Assembly (NCBI RefSeq): GCF_018137965.1
Contig: NZ_CP073100.1
Span: 4,599,754-4,663,753, forward strand
Direction of reading: 5' to 3'
From: Luteolibacter ambystomatis
GTDB taxonomy: Bacteria; Verrucomicrobiota; Verrucomicrobiia; Verrucomicrobiales; Akkermansiaceae
DNA length: 64,000 nucleotides
The translations under genes were made by a program, and so were the position numbers. Each line of letters begins with the position of its first letter. The stretch's first letter is position 1. Below, piece by piece: positions 34,606 to 44,159 of this stretch. Below the pieces are notes generated by a model that was not told where the DNA came from, searched no databases, and was given only the letters and a program-made list of their open reading frames with translations.

Positions 34606-37368
34606 TTATGGACCGGTGACTTTCAGGCGCACGAAGAACTTGCCGCCATTGGCCAGGGAGGAAGGCAGCGAGACCACGACGGCATTCGCCCCGTTCGGGA
34701 AGTAGTTTGGTATGGTGAAGATGGAAATGCCCGCTTCTCCGTTCACCGCCGTGGTCCATGAACTGAGATTGGTGCTGTATTCCACCCGCGAGTTCATCGC
34801 CGAGGCTTCCAGCGTTTGCGGGAAGGCAAAGGTCATGTTGTGTGAGGAGTCATAGACCACTTCCGGACTCACGCTGTTGACCGAGCTTCCCGGATTGGTG
34901 CCATAGAGGAACTCCACCAGATTGCTCAATCCATCGCGATCCGGATCGCCGCCGGGGCTGGTATCGGAAAGGCCGGGATATCCCGCGATCCAGGTATCAT
35001 ATGGACTGCTGCCGGCGGCCGTGTAGGCGAGCACCAGATTGTTTCCGCTGACCTGCACCGCCCACGTGCCCGTGCCGGCCGTGAACTGGGTGGAATTGAT
35101 GATGAACGCGGAGGGATCGAAGCCGGTGATGCCGCCCGTGGTGGAAACCAGCACGAAGCCACGGCTTGCATCCGCGAAGTTGGCGGGGGTGCCAGGAGTG
35201 CCGATGGTGATGGTGACCGGATTGGAAGGTGTGGCGGTGAGATTGAGGGAGGTGGCGGCCACCGCGTCACTGCCGGTTCCAGCGGCGCCGGTCCAATCGG
35301 CGAGATTCCACGAATAGGTGGAGCTCGGGTCCAGGGTGAGGATGCCTGTCACATTGAGTTGTCCGGTGCTGCCGCCGCCGGGTGTGAGGCCTCCATCCAC
35401 CACCATGTTTCCGTTCACCGTCCCCGTGCCGGAAAGTGTCTGGGCGGGCGTCAGGGTGAAGACCGATGTGAGGGTGGAGACATCCAGTGTGGCTCCGGAA
35501 GCGACAGTGACCGAGGCCGCAGCACTCACCGCGGCACTTCCATCAAGCGCCAGCGTGCCGGTATTGACGCTGAGTGCTCCGGTGAGGCCGCTGGTGGCCT
35601 TGAGCTTCATCGTGCCCGCGCCGGTCTTGGTCAGCGTGCGTGCGCCGCCGCTTTCGGTCATGGGCAGTTCGATGGTGAGATCCGCCGCGGCCGCGCCATC
35701 CGTGACATCGAAGGTTGCGTTTCCGAAGACGGTCATGCTGTTGCCCGTGATCAGCGATCCCCCCGATGAAGCGCCGACGGCCAAAGTTCCCCCGAGCAGG
35801 CGGAAGTCATTGGCCGCCACGGAGACGGTGCCGCCATTGAGCAGGAGATTGCCGCCATCGAAGTACTGCTCGTGCTGGAGGGTCCATGTGGCACCGGCGT
35901 CCAGCGTGATCACCGGTTGATACAAGGCGCCGCCGAGGCCGCCCAGCGAGTGGGTGTCCGTCTTGAGCGTGCCGCCCGATTCCACGTGAATCGTGCGGGT
36001 GGTGTTGGCGAAGAAACTGGTCGCCCAGCCACCACCCATCGCAGCAAGCGTGGCACCGTTCTTTACGGTGAAGGCGCTTCCGTGGCCCGCACCGGTCATG
36101 GTGACGGTCCCGGCGCGACTGATTTCCACCGTTCCCGCGCCATTGATGGCACCGGTCAGTGTTGCCGCTCCGGAGCCCAGCACCTTCACCTGGCTGTCGT
36201 TGGTGATCGGCGCGGCCAAGGAACCGCTGGCGGGTGGATTGAAGTCCAGACGGGTTCCTGCTGCCAAGGTGATGGAACTCGCTGCCAGCGTGCCGGTGGT
36301 GCCATTGCCCACCGCGAGCACGCCTTGGGAGACACTCACCGCGCCTCCGAGCACGGTCTGGTTCAGGAGGGTGACATTGCCCGTCCCGGACTTGGTCAAT
36401 CCCTGGTCCGCCTGCAGGGATTGCCCTGTGAGCGTGTAGCTCTTGGAGTTGTTGGTGAAGGTGAGGGATTTCGGAGACACCGCCGCACTGATGCTGATGG
36501 TGCCTCCGGAGCCGGTGTCATCAAAGGTGGGGATGTCCCCATCGTGGTAAACGGTAGCGGAGGAGTCGCTTTGCAGCTTCCAGTTCTGCGTGGTGGCGAT
36601 GTCCCACGTCTGGTTGGTGCTGCCGGTCCAGGTGATCGCGGTGGCGGTAGGCAGCGGGAAGGTTTCGATGACCAGTCCGGCCAGCGTGCTGCGGATGGGT
36701 CCATTCCGCGGGTCTCCCTTGATGGTGATCGTATCCGCGGTGAGGACGGAGGAGGAGATGGTGTCCCCGTACACATAGTCGCCATTGCCGACAGCCGGAT
36801 TGGTGAGCTTCGCCAACTGGGTGCCGGTGGTATCGGCGCCTTCGTACACGTTCACCGGGGCGAGCCCTGGAGCTCCGCCGCTGGCGGATTGCATGGCCCG
36901 GATACGATAGCCTTCGCCCGGAGCCAGAATGCTTGAGAGGCCGTGGATGGTGACCTTGTAGCCGGTTCCGCTATCGTCCAGATATCCGAAGTAGGGAAAC
37001 GTCGGATCCGTCTGGGCCGGGATGCCGCCGTAGAGGAACCATGAGTTCACGGCACTGTAGTCCAGCGTGACACCGGTTGCCCCCGGTGAAGTCAGGGCCG
37101 CCCCTGTGTAGGCCACCGGGCTGACACCGGCTCCGTCGATGACCCCCATGTTGTTCCAGTTGGCTGCCGGCACGCCATCGATGATGTCGGAAGTGCCGGT
37201 GTCGATCGTTGGCCCCGTGTAGGTGGTGCCGTTGTAAACATAGACGTAGCGGAAATTGACGCCGATCGAGAGCGCGTCCGCCTCCGCGGCGAGACCGGCA
37301 GCAATCGCCGCCGCCGCCATCGCCAATTTCATATTCCGATAATGGTCTTGGGTGTTCTTCGCATGCAT
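34606..37368 (-). CDS. Second giant exported strand-repeat protein (tandem paralog)
   Basis: This 920-residue paralog of the preceding entry has near-identical N- and C-terminal modules. The start is MHAKNTQDHYRNMKLAMAAA against MHVKNSQDHHRNMKLAMTAA in the neighbour, and the same N-terminal domain continues to about 240. The middle has strand repeats (QGLTKSGTGNVTLLNQTVLG; GARTLTKTGAGTMKLKATSG) but lacks the PA14-like domain. GDPDRDGLSNLVEFLYG lies near 810 and the end is FFVRLKVTGP. ATG 37368 is chosen because the paralog starts at the same residue, although the frame is open to 37509. The two probably arose by tandem duplication and diverged in the middle. Confidence 0.85.
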   Translation of the reverse strand: MHAKNTQDHYRNMKLAMAAAAIAAGLAAEADALSIGVNFRYVYVYNGTTYTGPTIDTGTSDIIDGVPAANWNNMGVIDGAGVSPVAYTGAALTSPGATGVTLDYSAVNSWFLYGGIPAQTDPTFPYFGYLDDSGTGYKVTIHGLSSILAPGEGYRIRAMQSASGGAPGLAPVNVYEGADTTGTQLAKLTNPAVGNGDYVYGDTISSSVLTADTITIKGDPRNGPIRSTLAGLVIETFPLPTATAITWTGSTNQTWDIATTQNWKLQSDSSATVYHDGDIPTFDDTGSGGTISISAAVSPKSLTFTNNSKSYTLTGQSLQADQGLTKSGTGNVTLLNQTVLGGAVSVSQGVLAVGNGTTGTLAASSITLAAGTRLDFNPPASGSLAAPITNDSQVKVLGSGAATLTGAINGAGTVEISRAGTVTMTGAGHGSAFTVKNGATLAAMGGGWATSFFANTTRTIHVESGGTLKTDTHSLGGLGGALYQPVITLDAGATWTLQHEQYFDGGNLLLNGGTVSVAANDFRLLGGTLAVGASSGGSLITGNSMTVFGNATFDVTDGAAAADLTIELPMTESGGARTLTKTGAGTMKLKATSGLTGALSVNTGTLALDGSAAVSAAASVTVASGATLDVSTLTSVFTLTPAQTLSGTGTVNGNMVVDGGLTPGGGSTGQLNVTGILTLDPSSTYSWNLADWTGAAGTGSDAVAATSLNLTATPSNPVTITIGTPGTPANFADASRGFVLVSTTGGITGFDPSAFIINSTQFTAGTGTWAVQVSGNNLVLAYTAAGSSPYDTWIAGYPGLSDTSPGGDPDRDGLSNLVEFLYGTNPGSSVNSVSPEVVYDSSHNMTFAFPQTLEASAMNSRVEYSTNLSSWTTAVNGEAGISIFTIPNYFPNGANAVVVSLPSSLANGGKFFVRLKVTGP

Positions 37369-37449
37369 GACACTCCAGCCATACGGATCGCAGAAAGAGT
37401 CACAAGAGGCTTCCAAATTGATCTGCGCTCCCGGGATGCGCAGATGAGC
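37369..37449 (-). promoter_or_regulatory. Conserved leader of the second giant surface-protein gene
   Basis: This 81-nt leader resembles the one at 34401-34480. It contains an 8-bp hairpin (ATCTGCGC/GCGCAGAT, 37421-37445) around a 9-nt loop. The promoter itself could not be placed. Confidence 0.55.
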
Positions 37450-37507
37450 ATCTTCATGCGAAAGCAGGCTTGAGCATGAGAGGGCATCCGCGTTTGGCTG
37501 GGACAGC

Positions 37508-38992
37508 ATGGAGAGCGACGCGCGGCAGGAGGATGATGTGGCGGTATTGACGGAGGCGTTTCACGCCCGGCGGCGCGGCGACTACCAGGGAGCCATCGAG
37601 CGCTTCCGTAAGGTTTTCGAACGCGATCCTTCCAACCCGTGGCCGTTGATCGAATCCGCGAAGGTCGAGTTCATGCGGACGGACTTCCTCGCCATGCGGG
37701 ACTACCTGCGGCAGGCGGAGGTGTTGGCGGGTGAAGATGCGGAGGTTTGGTTGGCGATGGCCTCCGCATGGATGGATTGCCTCGATCCGGAGGAAAGCTT
37801 GAGAACCGCAGAGCTCGGGGCCCGGGCCGAAGTGGCTGATCCGCGGTTCCTCACGGCGCGGCTGCTGGCGCTGGAACGTCTCAACCGCATCCGGGAAGCG
37901 GCTGCCGTGGTGGATGCCGCGGGAGAATTGCCGCCCGGCAATCGCGTGGCGGCGGCCCGGGTGCTGCGCCGTGCCGATCGGGCGGAGGAGGCCAGACTGT
38001 TGGTGGCGGGCGATCATTCCGCCGCCGCGCTGATGGAGCGGGCGCGCGTTCTCGATCATATGGGGAAGCATCGGCTTGCGGTGGAATCGCTCGCAGAGGC
38101 GAAGCGCAAGCTCGCCGCGCACCCGGAGTCCGAATACGAGCGCAAGCTGGCTCCGCTCCATCGTCCGCAGCAGCAGCGTGAACTTGGCTTTGCCACGGCG
38201 GAGCAGATCGTGCGCTGGCGGGAAGAGCGCACCGACGCTCCGTTGCGGCTGGCCTTCCTGCTGGGGCACCCGCGCAGTGGCACCACGTTGTTGGAAAGTC
38301 TCATCGAACGTCGCGGCGGCGCGGCCATCGCGTCCGAGTTTCCGGTATTGGAGGGACGGCTGCGCCTGTGGGTGGCGGACCTCGCGACCCGGGACACCAG
38401 CATTTCCCCCCTGTTGAAGAGTGAAAACCTGCCACGACTGCGTGCGGCGTATTGGAATCAGATCCATCACCTCGCCGGAGCGCAGGAAGGGCAACTGGTC
38501 ATCGACAAGAATCCGGGCCTCACCGATGGCGTGCAGTGGGTGGCAAAGATTTTCCCCGAAGCGAAGATCCTCACCGCGCTGCGCGATCCGCGAGATGTGA
38601 TCGTGAGCTGTGTGTTCCAGGACTTCGGTTTCACCCGTCTCGGCGTGGCTTGTTTGTCATGGGAAGGCGCGGCGAAATCGTGGGCCGCCACGATGAACCA
38701 CTGGGCGGACATCCGCGAACGCCTGCCCGCCGGACAATGGCTCGAGGTGCGCTATGAGGAGCTGGTGATGAACCCGGACGGGGTGATGCAGGACGTGCTC
38801 GGGTTCCTCGGATTGGCTGCGCTTTCCGAAGAGACAAAAACCGACCGGCTCATCCGCACGCCCAGCTATCCGGAGGCCGCGAACGCCGTGCACTCCCGTG
38901 CCGTGGCGAGATGGAAAGACTACGAACGATGGCTGAAACCGCTGCGCCCGATCATCGAGCCGGTGATGCGACGGCTCGGATACGAGTGGTGA
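37508..38992 (+). CDS. TPR-sulfotransferase fusion protein
   Basis: This 494-residue protein has an N-terminal half of TPR-like helices (AFHARRRGDYQGAIERFRKV; WPLIESAKVEFMRTDFLAMR). The C-terminal half, from about 250, is a sulfotransferase domain. The 5'-phosphosulfate-binding loop is LLGHPRSGTTLLESLIE and the 3'-phosphate-binding segment is ILTALRDPRDVIVSCVF. PAPS-dependent transfer of sulfate to an unknown acceptor is the family reaction. No signal peptide is seen, so it is cytoplasmic. It starts just upstream of, and divergent from, the giant surface-protein pair, and the nearby sulfatase makes sulfated glycans a plausible theme. Confidence 0.88.
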   Translation: MESDARQEDDVAVLTEAFHARRRGDYQGAIERFRKVFERDPSNPWPLIESAKVEFMRTDFLAMRDYLRQAEVLAGEDAEVWLAMASAWMDCLDPEESLRTAELGARAEVADPRFLTARLLALERLNRIREAAAVVDAAGELPPGNRVAAARVLRRADRAEEARLLVAGDHSAAALMERARVLDHMGKHRLAVESLAEAKRKLAAHPESEYERKLAPLHRPQQQRELGFATAEQIVRWREERTDAPLRLAFLLGHPRSGTTLLESLIERRGGAAIASEFPVLEGRLRLWVADLATRDTSISPLLKSENLPRLRAAYWNQIHHLAGAQEGQLVIDKNPGLTDGVQWVAKIFPEAKILTALRDPRDVIVSCVFQDFGFTRLGVACLSWEGAAKSWAATMNHWADIRERLPAGQWLEVRYEELVMNPDGVMQDVLGFLGLAALSEETKTDRLIRTPSYPEAANAVHSRAVARWKDYERWLKPLRPIIEPVMRRLGYEW

Positions 38993-38995
38993 CGG

Positions 38996-40033
38996 CTATT
39001 CCTGGCCGGGTTGCTCGAAGAGCTTCTTCGGTTCCTTCGCGCCCTTTTCGATCTGCCAGAAAGTCTTGTTGTCCGCTCGGAACGCGATCTTCCACGCGCC
39101 ATCCGGACCGGTCCACACGCAGAGCCCGTCCACGGACTCGATGGTGTCGAAGCCCTTCTCCTCGCCCTCTTGGGGAAGCAGCACCGGCTGGGCCTGCGCG
39201 AGTTGTTCGCGTTGGATTTTCCACGTCTCGGTCAAATCCGGGTGCTCCTGATCCGCGACTTTCTTTTCCAGCGGCACCGAAACCAGCGCGCCCATGTGAC
39301 GGCCGCCGAGTGCCGCCCAAACCGTGTCACCAGCGATGACCACCTGCCGCACGCCCATGCCGCCGCCATTGGCACTGTCTGTATTGAACATGCCGAGCGG
39401 GGCGCTGCGGTGGCCCCAGAGGGTTCCGGCGCGGAAGTCCATGTCCTCTTCCTCGCCCTCGAGTCCGCCTTCCCACAGGTCGTGATCGCCGCCGAAGACC
39501 ATCCGGCCATTGGCGAACACAGGGCAGGCGGTGACGTGCTCCAAGCGCCGGACGAAGACGGGTTTGAAGGCCTTCCCGCCCGGCTTGAGTCCGAAGAGGC
39601 TGGCATTCTCGTCCGCATCCTTCGGCTTCGGTTTCGCCGGATCGAGGGAATACCAGCCGTTGATCAGGACCATGCCCGCCACGCCCTCGCCATCCGCGCG
39701 ACTGAGCCCGAAGACTTGGAATGACGCGGGCAGCGGCGCAACCGCCTTCGGAGCGGCTTTGGCGTCGGCGGGGTTCCACTGCCACAGTTTGCCCGCAGCG
39801 GTGACAAGCAGCCCCTGCGGATCGGCGAGAAGCTGGGAGGCCTCTCCGGCGAAGGCTTTCGGCAGCGGGATTTGCTTCGGTGTGACATTCCCGGTTTCGA
39901 AGGCGAGCAGCCCGTCACCCGTGCGGGAGATGGCGTAAAGCGTCTTCCCGTCCGTGGAAAACGCCGCCTCCGTAGCGCTGGCGGACGTTGCGATGCTGAA
40001 AAAGCCGAGGGCGAGGGCGGGAAGAGCACGCAT
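38996..40033 (-). CDS. Exported beta-propeller-like protein of unknown function
   Basis: This 345-residue protein has a signal peptide (MRALPALALGFFSIATSASA). Repeated strand-rich units typical of quinoprotein or WD40-like propellers follow: AAFSTDGKTLYAISRTGDGL, LLADPQGLLVTAAGKLWQWN, VCPVFANGRM-type units, and VDGLCVWTGPDGAWKIAFRA. I cannot assign a ligand or reaction. It ends 3 nt from the convergent sulfotransferase gene. The ATG at 40033 gives the signal peptide at the N-terminus; the frame is open further upstream to 40171 with no sensible start. Confidence 0.65.
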   Translation of the reverse strand: MRALPALALGFFSIATSASATEAAFSTDGKTLYAISRTGDGLLAFETGNVTPKQIPLPKAFAGEASQLLADPQGLLVTAAGKLWQWNPADAKAAPKAVAPLPASFQVFGLSRADGEGVAGMVLINGWYSLDPAKPKPKDADENASLFGLKPGGKAFKPVFVRRLEHVTACPVFANGRMVFGGDHDLWEGGLEGEEEDMDFRAGTLWGHRSAPLGMFNTDSANGGGMGVRQVVIAGDTVWAALGGRHMGALVSVPLEKKVADQEHPDLTETWKIQREQLAQAQPVLLPQEGEEKGFDTIESVDGLCVWTGPDGAWKIAFRADNKTFWQIEKGAKEPKKLFEQPGQE

Positions 40034-40298
40034 GCGTGCCCTTTTACCACGCTGGATTGGTCGGGCGCGAGATGGATTCGCCGATGGCGGCGGTCGCGGG
40101 GGCTCCAATCGCCCCGGAGTTTGGAATTCAGAACCTTCCAGACTTTCGGCTTGCCAAGGGGCGTCCTGCACCTAGCCTTGCGGCCCGTTTTTCTTTCTCT
40201 GGCAAGCGGTTGGCGCCCCGGTGCTTGTCAGAATTCCTATCGGGGCAATGTCGGAAGGAAAACGAAACCATCAACCAACCCCAACCCCACAAACCATT

Positions 40299-42005
40299 AT
40301 GAGCAGCGCAATTGCCGCTCCAACCAACCAGGAACTGAGCGATCTCATCGATTCCAAGTTCCGTGAGTTCCGCGAAGGAACCATCGTCAAGGGCACCATC
40401 CTTGAAATCCGCCCGCAGGTCGTCCTCGTCGACATCGGCTACAAGTCCGAAGGCGCGATCCCGTCCAACGAATTCGAAGACGACGAAATCGAAACCGGCG
40501 ACGAAATCGAAGTTCTCCTCGAGAAGCTCGAGAACGACGAAGGCATGGTCGTCCTCTCCAAGGAAAAGGCCGCTCACAAGCAGAACTGGGAAAAGATCGT
40601 CAAAGTCTATCAGGACGGCGGTCTCGTCCGCGGCAAGGTCAAGTCCGTTGTCAAGGGCGGTCTCACCGTCAACGTCGGTGTCGAAGCCTTCCTTCCCGGC
40701 TCCCAGGTCGACATCATCCCGCCGAAGGACCTCAACGAGTACGTCGGCAACATTTACGAATTCAAGATCGTCAAGGTCAACGACGAGCGGAAGAACATCG
40801 TTCTCTCCCGCCGCGAAGTCATCGAAGCCGAGCGCGCGGAACTCCGCCAGCGCTTCCTCCAGACCGTCAAGGTCGGAGACAAGGTCATCGGTGCCGTCAA
40901 GAACATCACCGACTTCGGTGCGTTCGTCGACCTTCAGGGCATGGACGGCCTTCTCCACATCACCGACATGTCGTGGGGCCGCATCAACCACCCGTCCGAG
41001 ATGCTCCACATCGGCCAGTCCGTTGAGGTCATCATCCTCGACGTGGACCGCGAGAAGGAGCGCGTCTCCCTCGGTCTCAAGCAGATGTCCGACAATCCTT
41101 GGGAAGACATCGAGCGCAAGTACCCGATCGGCCAGCGCGTCAAGGGCAAGGTCACCAAGCTCCTCCCGTACGGTGCTTTCGTCGAAATCGAGCGCGGCGT
41201 CGAAGGCCTCGTGCACGTTTCCGAGCTTTCCTGGGTCAAGCGCATCACCCGCCCGTCCGACGTTCTCGAACTCGGCCAGGAAATCGACGCCGTCGTGCTC
41301 GGCATCAGCACCGAGGAGCAGAAGATCTCCCTCGGCGTGCGCCAGCTCGACACCAACCCGTGGGACGAGATCGAGCTCCGCTACCCGGTGGGCGCCACGA
41401 TCAAGGGCCCGGTCCGCAACCTCACCGCCTACGGTGCGTTCGTGGAACTGGAAGAAGGCATCGATGGCATGATCCATGTGTCCGACATGTCCTGGACCCG
41501 CAAGATCAACCACCCGTCCGAAGTCCTCAAGAAGGGCGACGAACTGGAAGCGATCGTGCTTGCCATCGACAAGGCCAACCAGCGCGTGTCTCTCGGCATG
41601 AAGCAGCTCGAAGACGATCCATGGTCGCTCATCGACAGCCGCTTCAAGGTCGGCGACCTCGTCAAGGGCACCGTCGCCAAGATCGCGTCCTTCGGCGCGT
41701 TCGTCAGCCTCGATGGTGACATCGACGGCCTCATCCACATCTCGCAGCTCAGCGAGGACCACGTGGAGAAGGTCAAGGATGTCATCAAGGTCGGCGAAGA
41801 AGTCGAAGCCCGCGTCATCAAGGTCGACAAGGTCGAGCGCCGCATCGGTCTCTCCATCAAGGCGGTCAACTACAACGAAGACCAGCTCAAGAAGGAGAGC
41901 GCCAGCTTCGAGAGCCTCCGCCCGTCCTCCGAGATGGTCGGCCTCGAGCAGGCCTTCAACCTCGCCGCGGCCGCTGCCGAAGAGTGGCGCCCAGGTCAGG
42001 ACTGA
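40299..42005 (+). CDS. rpsA: 30S ribosomal protein S1
   Basis: This 568-residue protein has six S1 RNA-binding domains, at about 27-98, 113-180, 199-269, 284-356, 371-443 and 458-527. The later four show the GAFVDLQGMDGLLHI and GAFVEIERGVEGLVHV type core. S1 helps 30S subunits bind mRNAs with weak or absent Shine-Dalgarno sites, which fits this genome. The ATG at 40299 (MSSAIAAPTNQELSDL) follows an A/C-rich leader. A strong bidirectional terminator follows. Codon use is markedly biased to C-ending codons (GTC, AAG, ATC), typical of a highly expressed gene. Confidence 0.96.
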   Translation: MSSAIAAPTNQELSDLIDSKFREFREGTIVKGTILEIRPQVVLVDIGYKSEGAIPSNEFEDDEIETGDEIEVLLEKLENDEGMVVLSKEKAAHKQNWEKIVKVYQDGGLVRGKVKSVVKGGLTVNVGVEAFLPGSQVDIIPPKDLNEYVGNIYEFKIVKVNDERKNIVLSRREVIEAERAELRQRFLQTVKVGDKVIGAVKNITDFGAFVDLQGMDGLLHITDMSWGRINHPSEMLHIGQSVEVIILDVDREKERVSLGLKQMSDNPWEDIERKYPIGQRVKGKVTKLLPYGAFVEIERGVEGLVHVSELSWVKRITRPSDVLELGQEIDAVVLGISTEEQKISLGVRQLDTNPWDEIELRYPVGATIKGPVRNLTAYGAFVELEEGIDGMIHVSDMSWTRKINHPSEVLKKGDELEAIVLAIDKANQRVSLGMKQLEDDPWSLIDSRFKVGDLVKGTVAKIASFGAFVSLDGDIDGLIHISQLSEDHVEKVKDVIKVGEEVEARVIKVDKVERRIGLSIKAVNYNEDQLKKESASFESLRPSSEMVGLEQAFNLAAAAAEEWRPGQD

Positions 42006-42030
42006 TCGTCCACGTAAGACAAGATTCACG

Positions 42031-42068
42031 AAAACCGGCGGAGGCAACTCCGCCGGTTTTTTGTTTTT
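42031..42068 (+). terminator. Terminator after rpsA
   Basis: AAAACCGGCGGAG and CTCCGCCGGTTTT form a perfect 13-bp stem with a GCAA tetraloop. It is followed by TTGTTTTT, 25 nt after the stop. Confidence 0.95.
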
Positions 42069-42139
42069 CCGGCGGCCGTGCCATATGGAATGCAACTCCG
42101 TGCAGAACAGGGGGTTGGATCGCGGAATCTTTGTTTGTC

Positions 42140-43486
42140 ATGAAGCGATTGTTCCTCTTTGCCCCGCTGGCGTTCGCGCCGACGTCCGTCCGCGCCGCCG
42201 ACCGGAAGCCGAATTTCCTCATCCTGCTCTCCGATGATGCCGGCTACGCTGATTTCGGCTTCCAAGAGAAGTGCGCGCCGGAGCTGAAAGCCGTGACTCC
42301 GGCCTTGGACAAACTGGCCGGTGAGGGAGCCCGGTTCACGGACGCCTATGTGTCCGGCTGTGTTTGCTCGCCCTCCCGCGCCGGTTTGCTGACGGGGCGC
42401 TACCAACAGCGCTTCGGTCACGAGCAGAACATTCCGGCGGGTTACATGAAGGGTGGCTTGCCGCTGGATGAGAAACTGATGGGTGACCAACTGAAGCCGC
42501 TCGGTTACGCGTCCGGAATCGTCGGGAAATGGCATCTCGGCTACCCGGAAGCTTATTGGCCGGGCAAGCGCGGCTTCAACCAGAGCTACATCTTCCTCCA
42601 AGGTCAGCGGAAATACACGCCGCTGGCGAAACAACAGCCGAACCAGATCTTCTTGGAGAATGGCAAGCCGGTGCCGGATGAGGGCTACTCCACCGACCGC
42701 ATCGGGGATGCCGCCTGCCGGTTCATGGAGGCGAAGAAGGATCAGCCATGGTTTCTCTACGTTTCCTTCAATGCCGTGCACATGCCTCTCGAAGGCCGCG
42801 AGGAAGACATGAAGAAGCTTGAGGACATCAAGCCGCCGCTGCATCGGAAATACGTGGGCACGATGAAGGCGATGGATGACAACGTTGCCAAGATCCTCGC
42901 GAAGTTGGATGCCCTCGGACTGGCGAAGGACACGCTGGTGATCTTCACCAATGACAATGGCGGACAGACTGCCAATTCCGCGAGCAATGCACCGCTCCGC
43001 GGTCACAAGGGACAGGTCTGGGAAGGCGGCACCCGCGTGCCGATGGTGATGCGTTGGCCCGGGGTGATCACGCCGGGGCGGGTGATCAAGGATCCGGTGA
43101 TCTCGCTCGATTTCGCCACGACCTTCCTCGCGGCGGCAGGAGGAAAGGCTTTGCCGGAGCACAAACTGGATGGAGCGGATCTGCTGCCGTTGTTGAAGGA
43201 CTCGAAGTCACTGCCTGAGCGCCCGCTCTTTTGGCGCAGTGGCGGGAAGAACGGGATCGCGGCGGTGCGCTCGGGGGATTTCAAGGTGGTCTGGAACCGT
43301 GGAACGGATGATGACAAGCCGCACTTGTTCAACGTTCGCGAGGACATTTCGGAAGCGAAGGACCTGTCCGCGGAAAACCCGGACAAGCTCAAGGCGTTGC
43401 TGGGTTCGCTGGCGGCTTGGGAGAAGGAAACCATCGACCCTCTTTGGGGGAAGACAGCCAAGGGGGAAGCTCCTGGCGAGGAATGA
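42140..43486 (+). CDS. Exported sulfatase (arylsulfatase family)
   Basis: This 448-residue formylglycine-dependent sulfatase has a signal peptide (KRLFLFAPLAFAPTSVRA). The N-terminal metal-site motif NFLILLSDDAGYADFGF follows. The modification site is CSPSRAGLLTGRYQQRF, where Cys76 becomes formylglycine. GIVGKWHLGYP and FTNDNGGQTANS hold further active-site residues. It should hydrolyse sulfate esters in the periplasm, probably on polysaccharides, and needs a formylglycine-generating enzyme that is not in this window. Verrucomicrobia carry many such genes. It follows the rpsA terminator and probably has its own promoter. Confidence 0.94.
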   Translation: MKRLFLFAPLAFAPTSVRAADRKPNFLILLSDDAGYADFGFQEKCAPELKAVTPALDKLAGEGARFTDAYVSGCVCSPSRAGLLTGRYQQRFGHEQNIPAGYMKGGLPLDEKLMGDQLKPLGYASGIVGKWHLGYPEAYWPGKRGFNQSYIFLQGQRKYTPLAKQQPNQIFLENGKPVPDEGYSTDRIGDAACRFMEAKKDQPWFLYVSFNAVHMPLEGREEDMKKLEDIKPPLHRKYVGTMKAMDDNVAKILAKLDALGLAKDTLVIFTNDNGGQTANSASNAPLRGHKGQVWEGGTRVPMVMRWPGVITPGRVIKDPVISLDFATTFLAAAGGKALPEHKLDGADLLPLLKDSKSLPERPLFWRSGGKNGIAAVRSGDFKVVWNRGTDDDKPHLFNVREDISEAKDLSAENPDKLKALLGSLAAWEKETIDPLWGKTAKGEAPGEE

Positions 43487-43536
43487 GGTGACGCAATCTT
43501 GCTCCGGACGTGGGATTGGGCTTTGGATAGGACATC

Positions 43537-44118
43537 ATGAAACTTCTGATCCTTCCCGGCAGCATCCGCAAAGAGTCCTACAATCTGAAACTCGCCGCGC
43601 TGGCTGCCGAACATGCCCGGCAGGCCGGCGTGGAGGTGGATCTGGTAGCCCCTGACGACCTGCGCCCGATCCCACTCTACAATGGTGATCTGGAGGAGGC
43701 GGAAGGCCTGCCGACGGCCGTGAAAACCCTGAAGCAGCGCTTCATCGCGGCACAGGCGATCGTACTCGCCTGCCCGGAATACAATTCCTCGATCACACCG
43801 CTGCTCAAGAACACCCTCGACTGGGTCAGCCGGGCGGAGACGGACGACGAGCCATCGCTCGCAGCCTATCAGGGCAAGGTCGCCGGACTGCTTTCCGCCT
43901 CGCCGGGGGGGTTCGGCGGCATGCGCGGGCTGGTCACCGTGCGGTCGATGCTCGGAAACATTGGTGTGATCGTCGTGCCCACCCAACTGGCGATCCCCAA
44001 GGCCTACGAGGCTTTCGATGATCAGGGCGCTCTGAAGGAGGCACGGCAGCAGAAATCACTGGCAGGTGTGGTGGATGAGGTGATCCGCGTTGCCAAGGCC
44101 TTGGCGATCAAAAGCTGA
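43537..44118 (+). CDS. NAD(P)H-dependent FMN reductase
   Basis: This 193-residue flavodoxin-fold reductase belongs to the NADPH-dependent FMN reductase family. The FMN phosphate loop is LILPGSIRKESYNLKLA at the N-terminus. The second flavin-binding stretch is ACPEYNSSITPLLKNTLDWV near residue 78, and LLSASPGGFGGMRGL follows. It should transfer electrons from NAD(P)H to free flavin or a quinone-like acceptor in the cytoplasm. It lies 50 nt after the sulfatase gene on the same strand; a functional link is not evident. Confidence 0.92.
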   Translation: MKLLILPGSIRKESYNLKLAALAAEHARQAGVEVDLVAPDDLRPIPLYNGDLEEAEGLPTAVKTLKQRFIAAQAIVLACPEYNSSITPLLKNTLDWVSRAETDDEPSLAAYQGKVAGLLSASPGGFGGMRGLVTVRSMLGNIGVIVVPTQLAIPKAYEAFDDQGALKEARQQKSLAGVVDEVIRVAKALAIKS

Positions 44119-44159
44119 TGCATTGACTTCCGGGTGCCCAACAGATAGAAGCGGTGATC

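Noticed and set aside
30390..37368. Classic type V autotransporters.
   Set aside because: Strand repeats of the autotransporter-associated type are present, but neither protein has a C-terminal beta-barrel. Both end in a shared soluble module.
34401..37507. Cyclic-di-GMP riboswitch before the giant surface-protein genes.
   Set aside because: The shared leader lacks the conserved riboswitch cores; only a short hairpin is present.
40034..40298. Promoter or autoregulatory leader of rpsA.
   Set aside because: TTGCCA and TAGCCT with a 16-nt spacer near 40152-40179 is suggestive but weak. No conserved S1-binding structure could be recognised, so no feature is called; otherwise the stretch holds nothing I can support.
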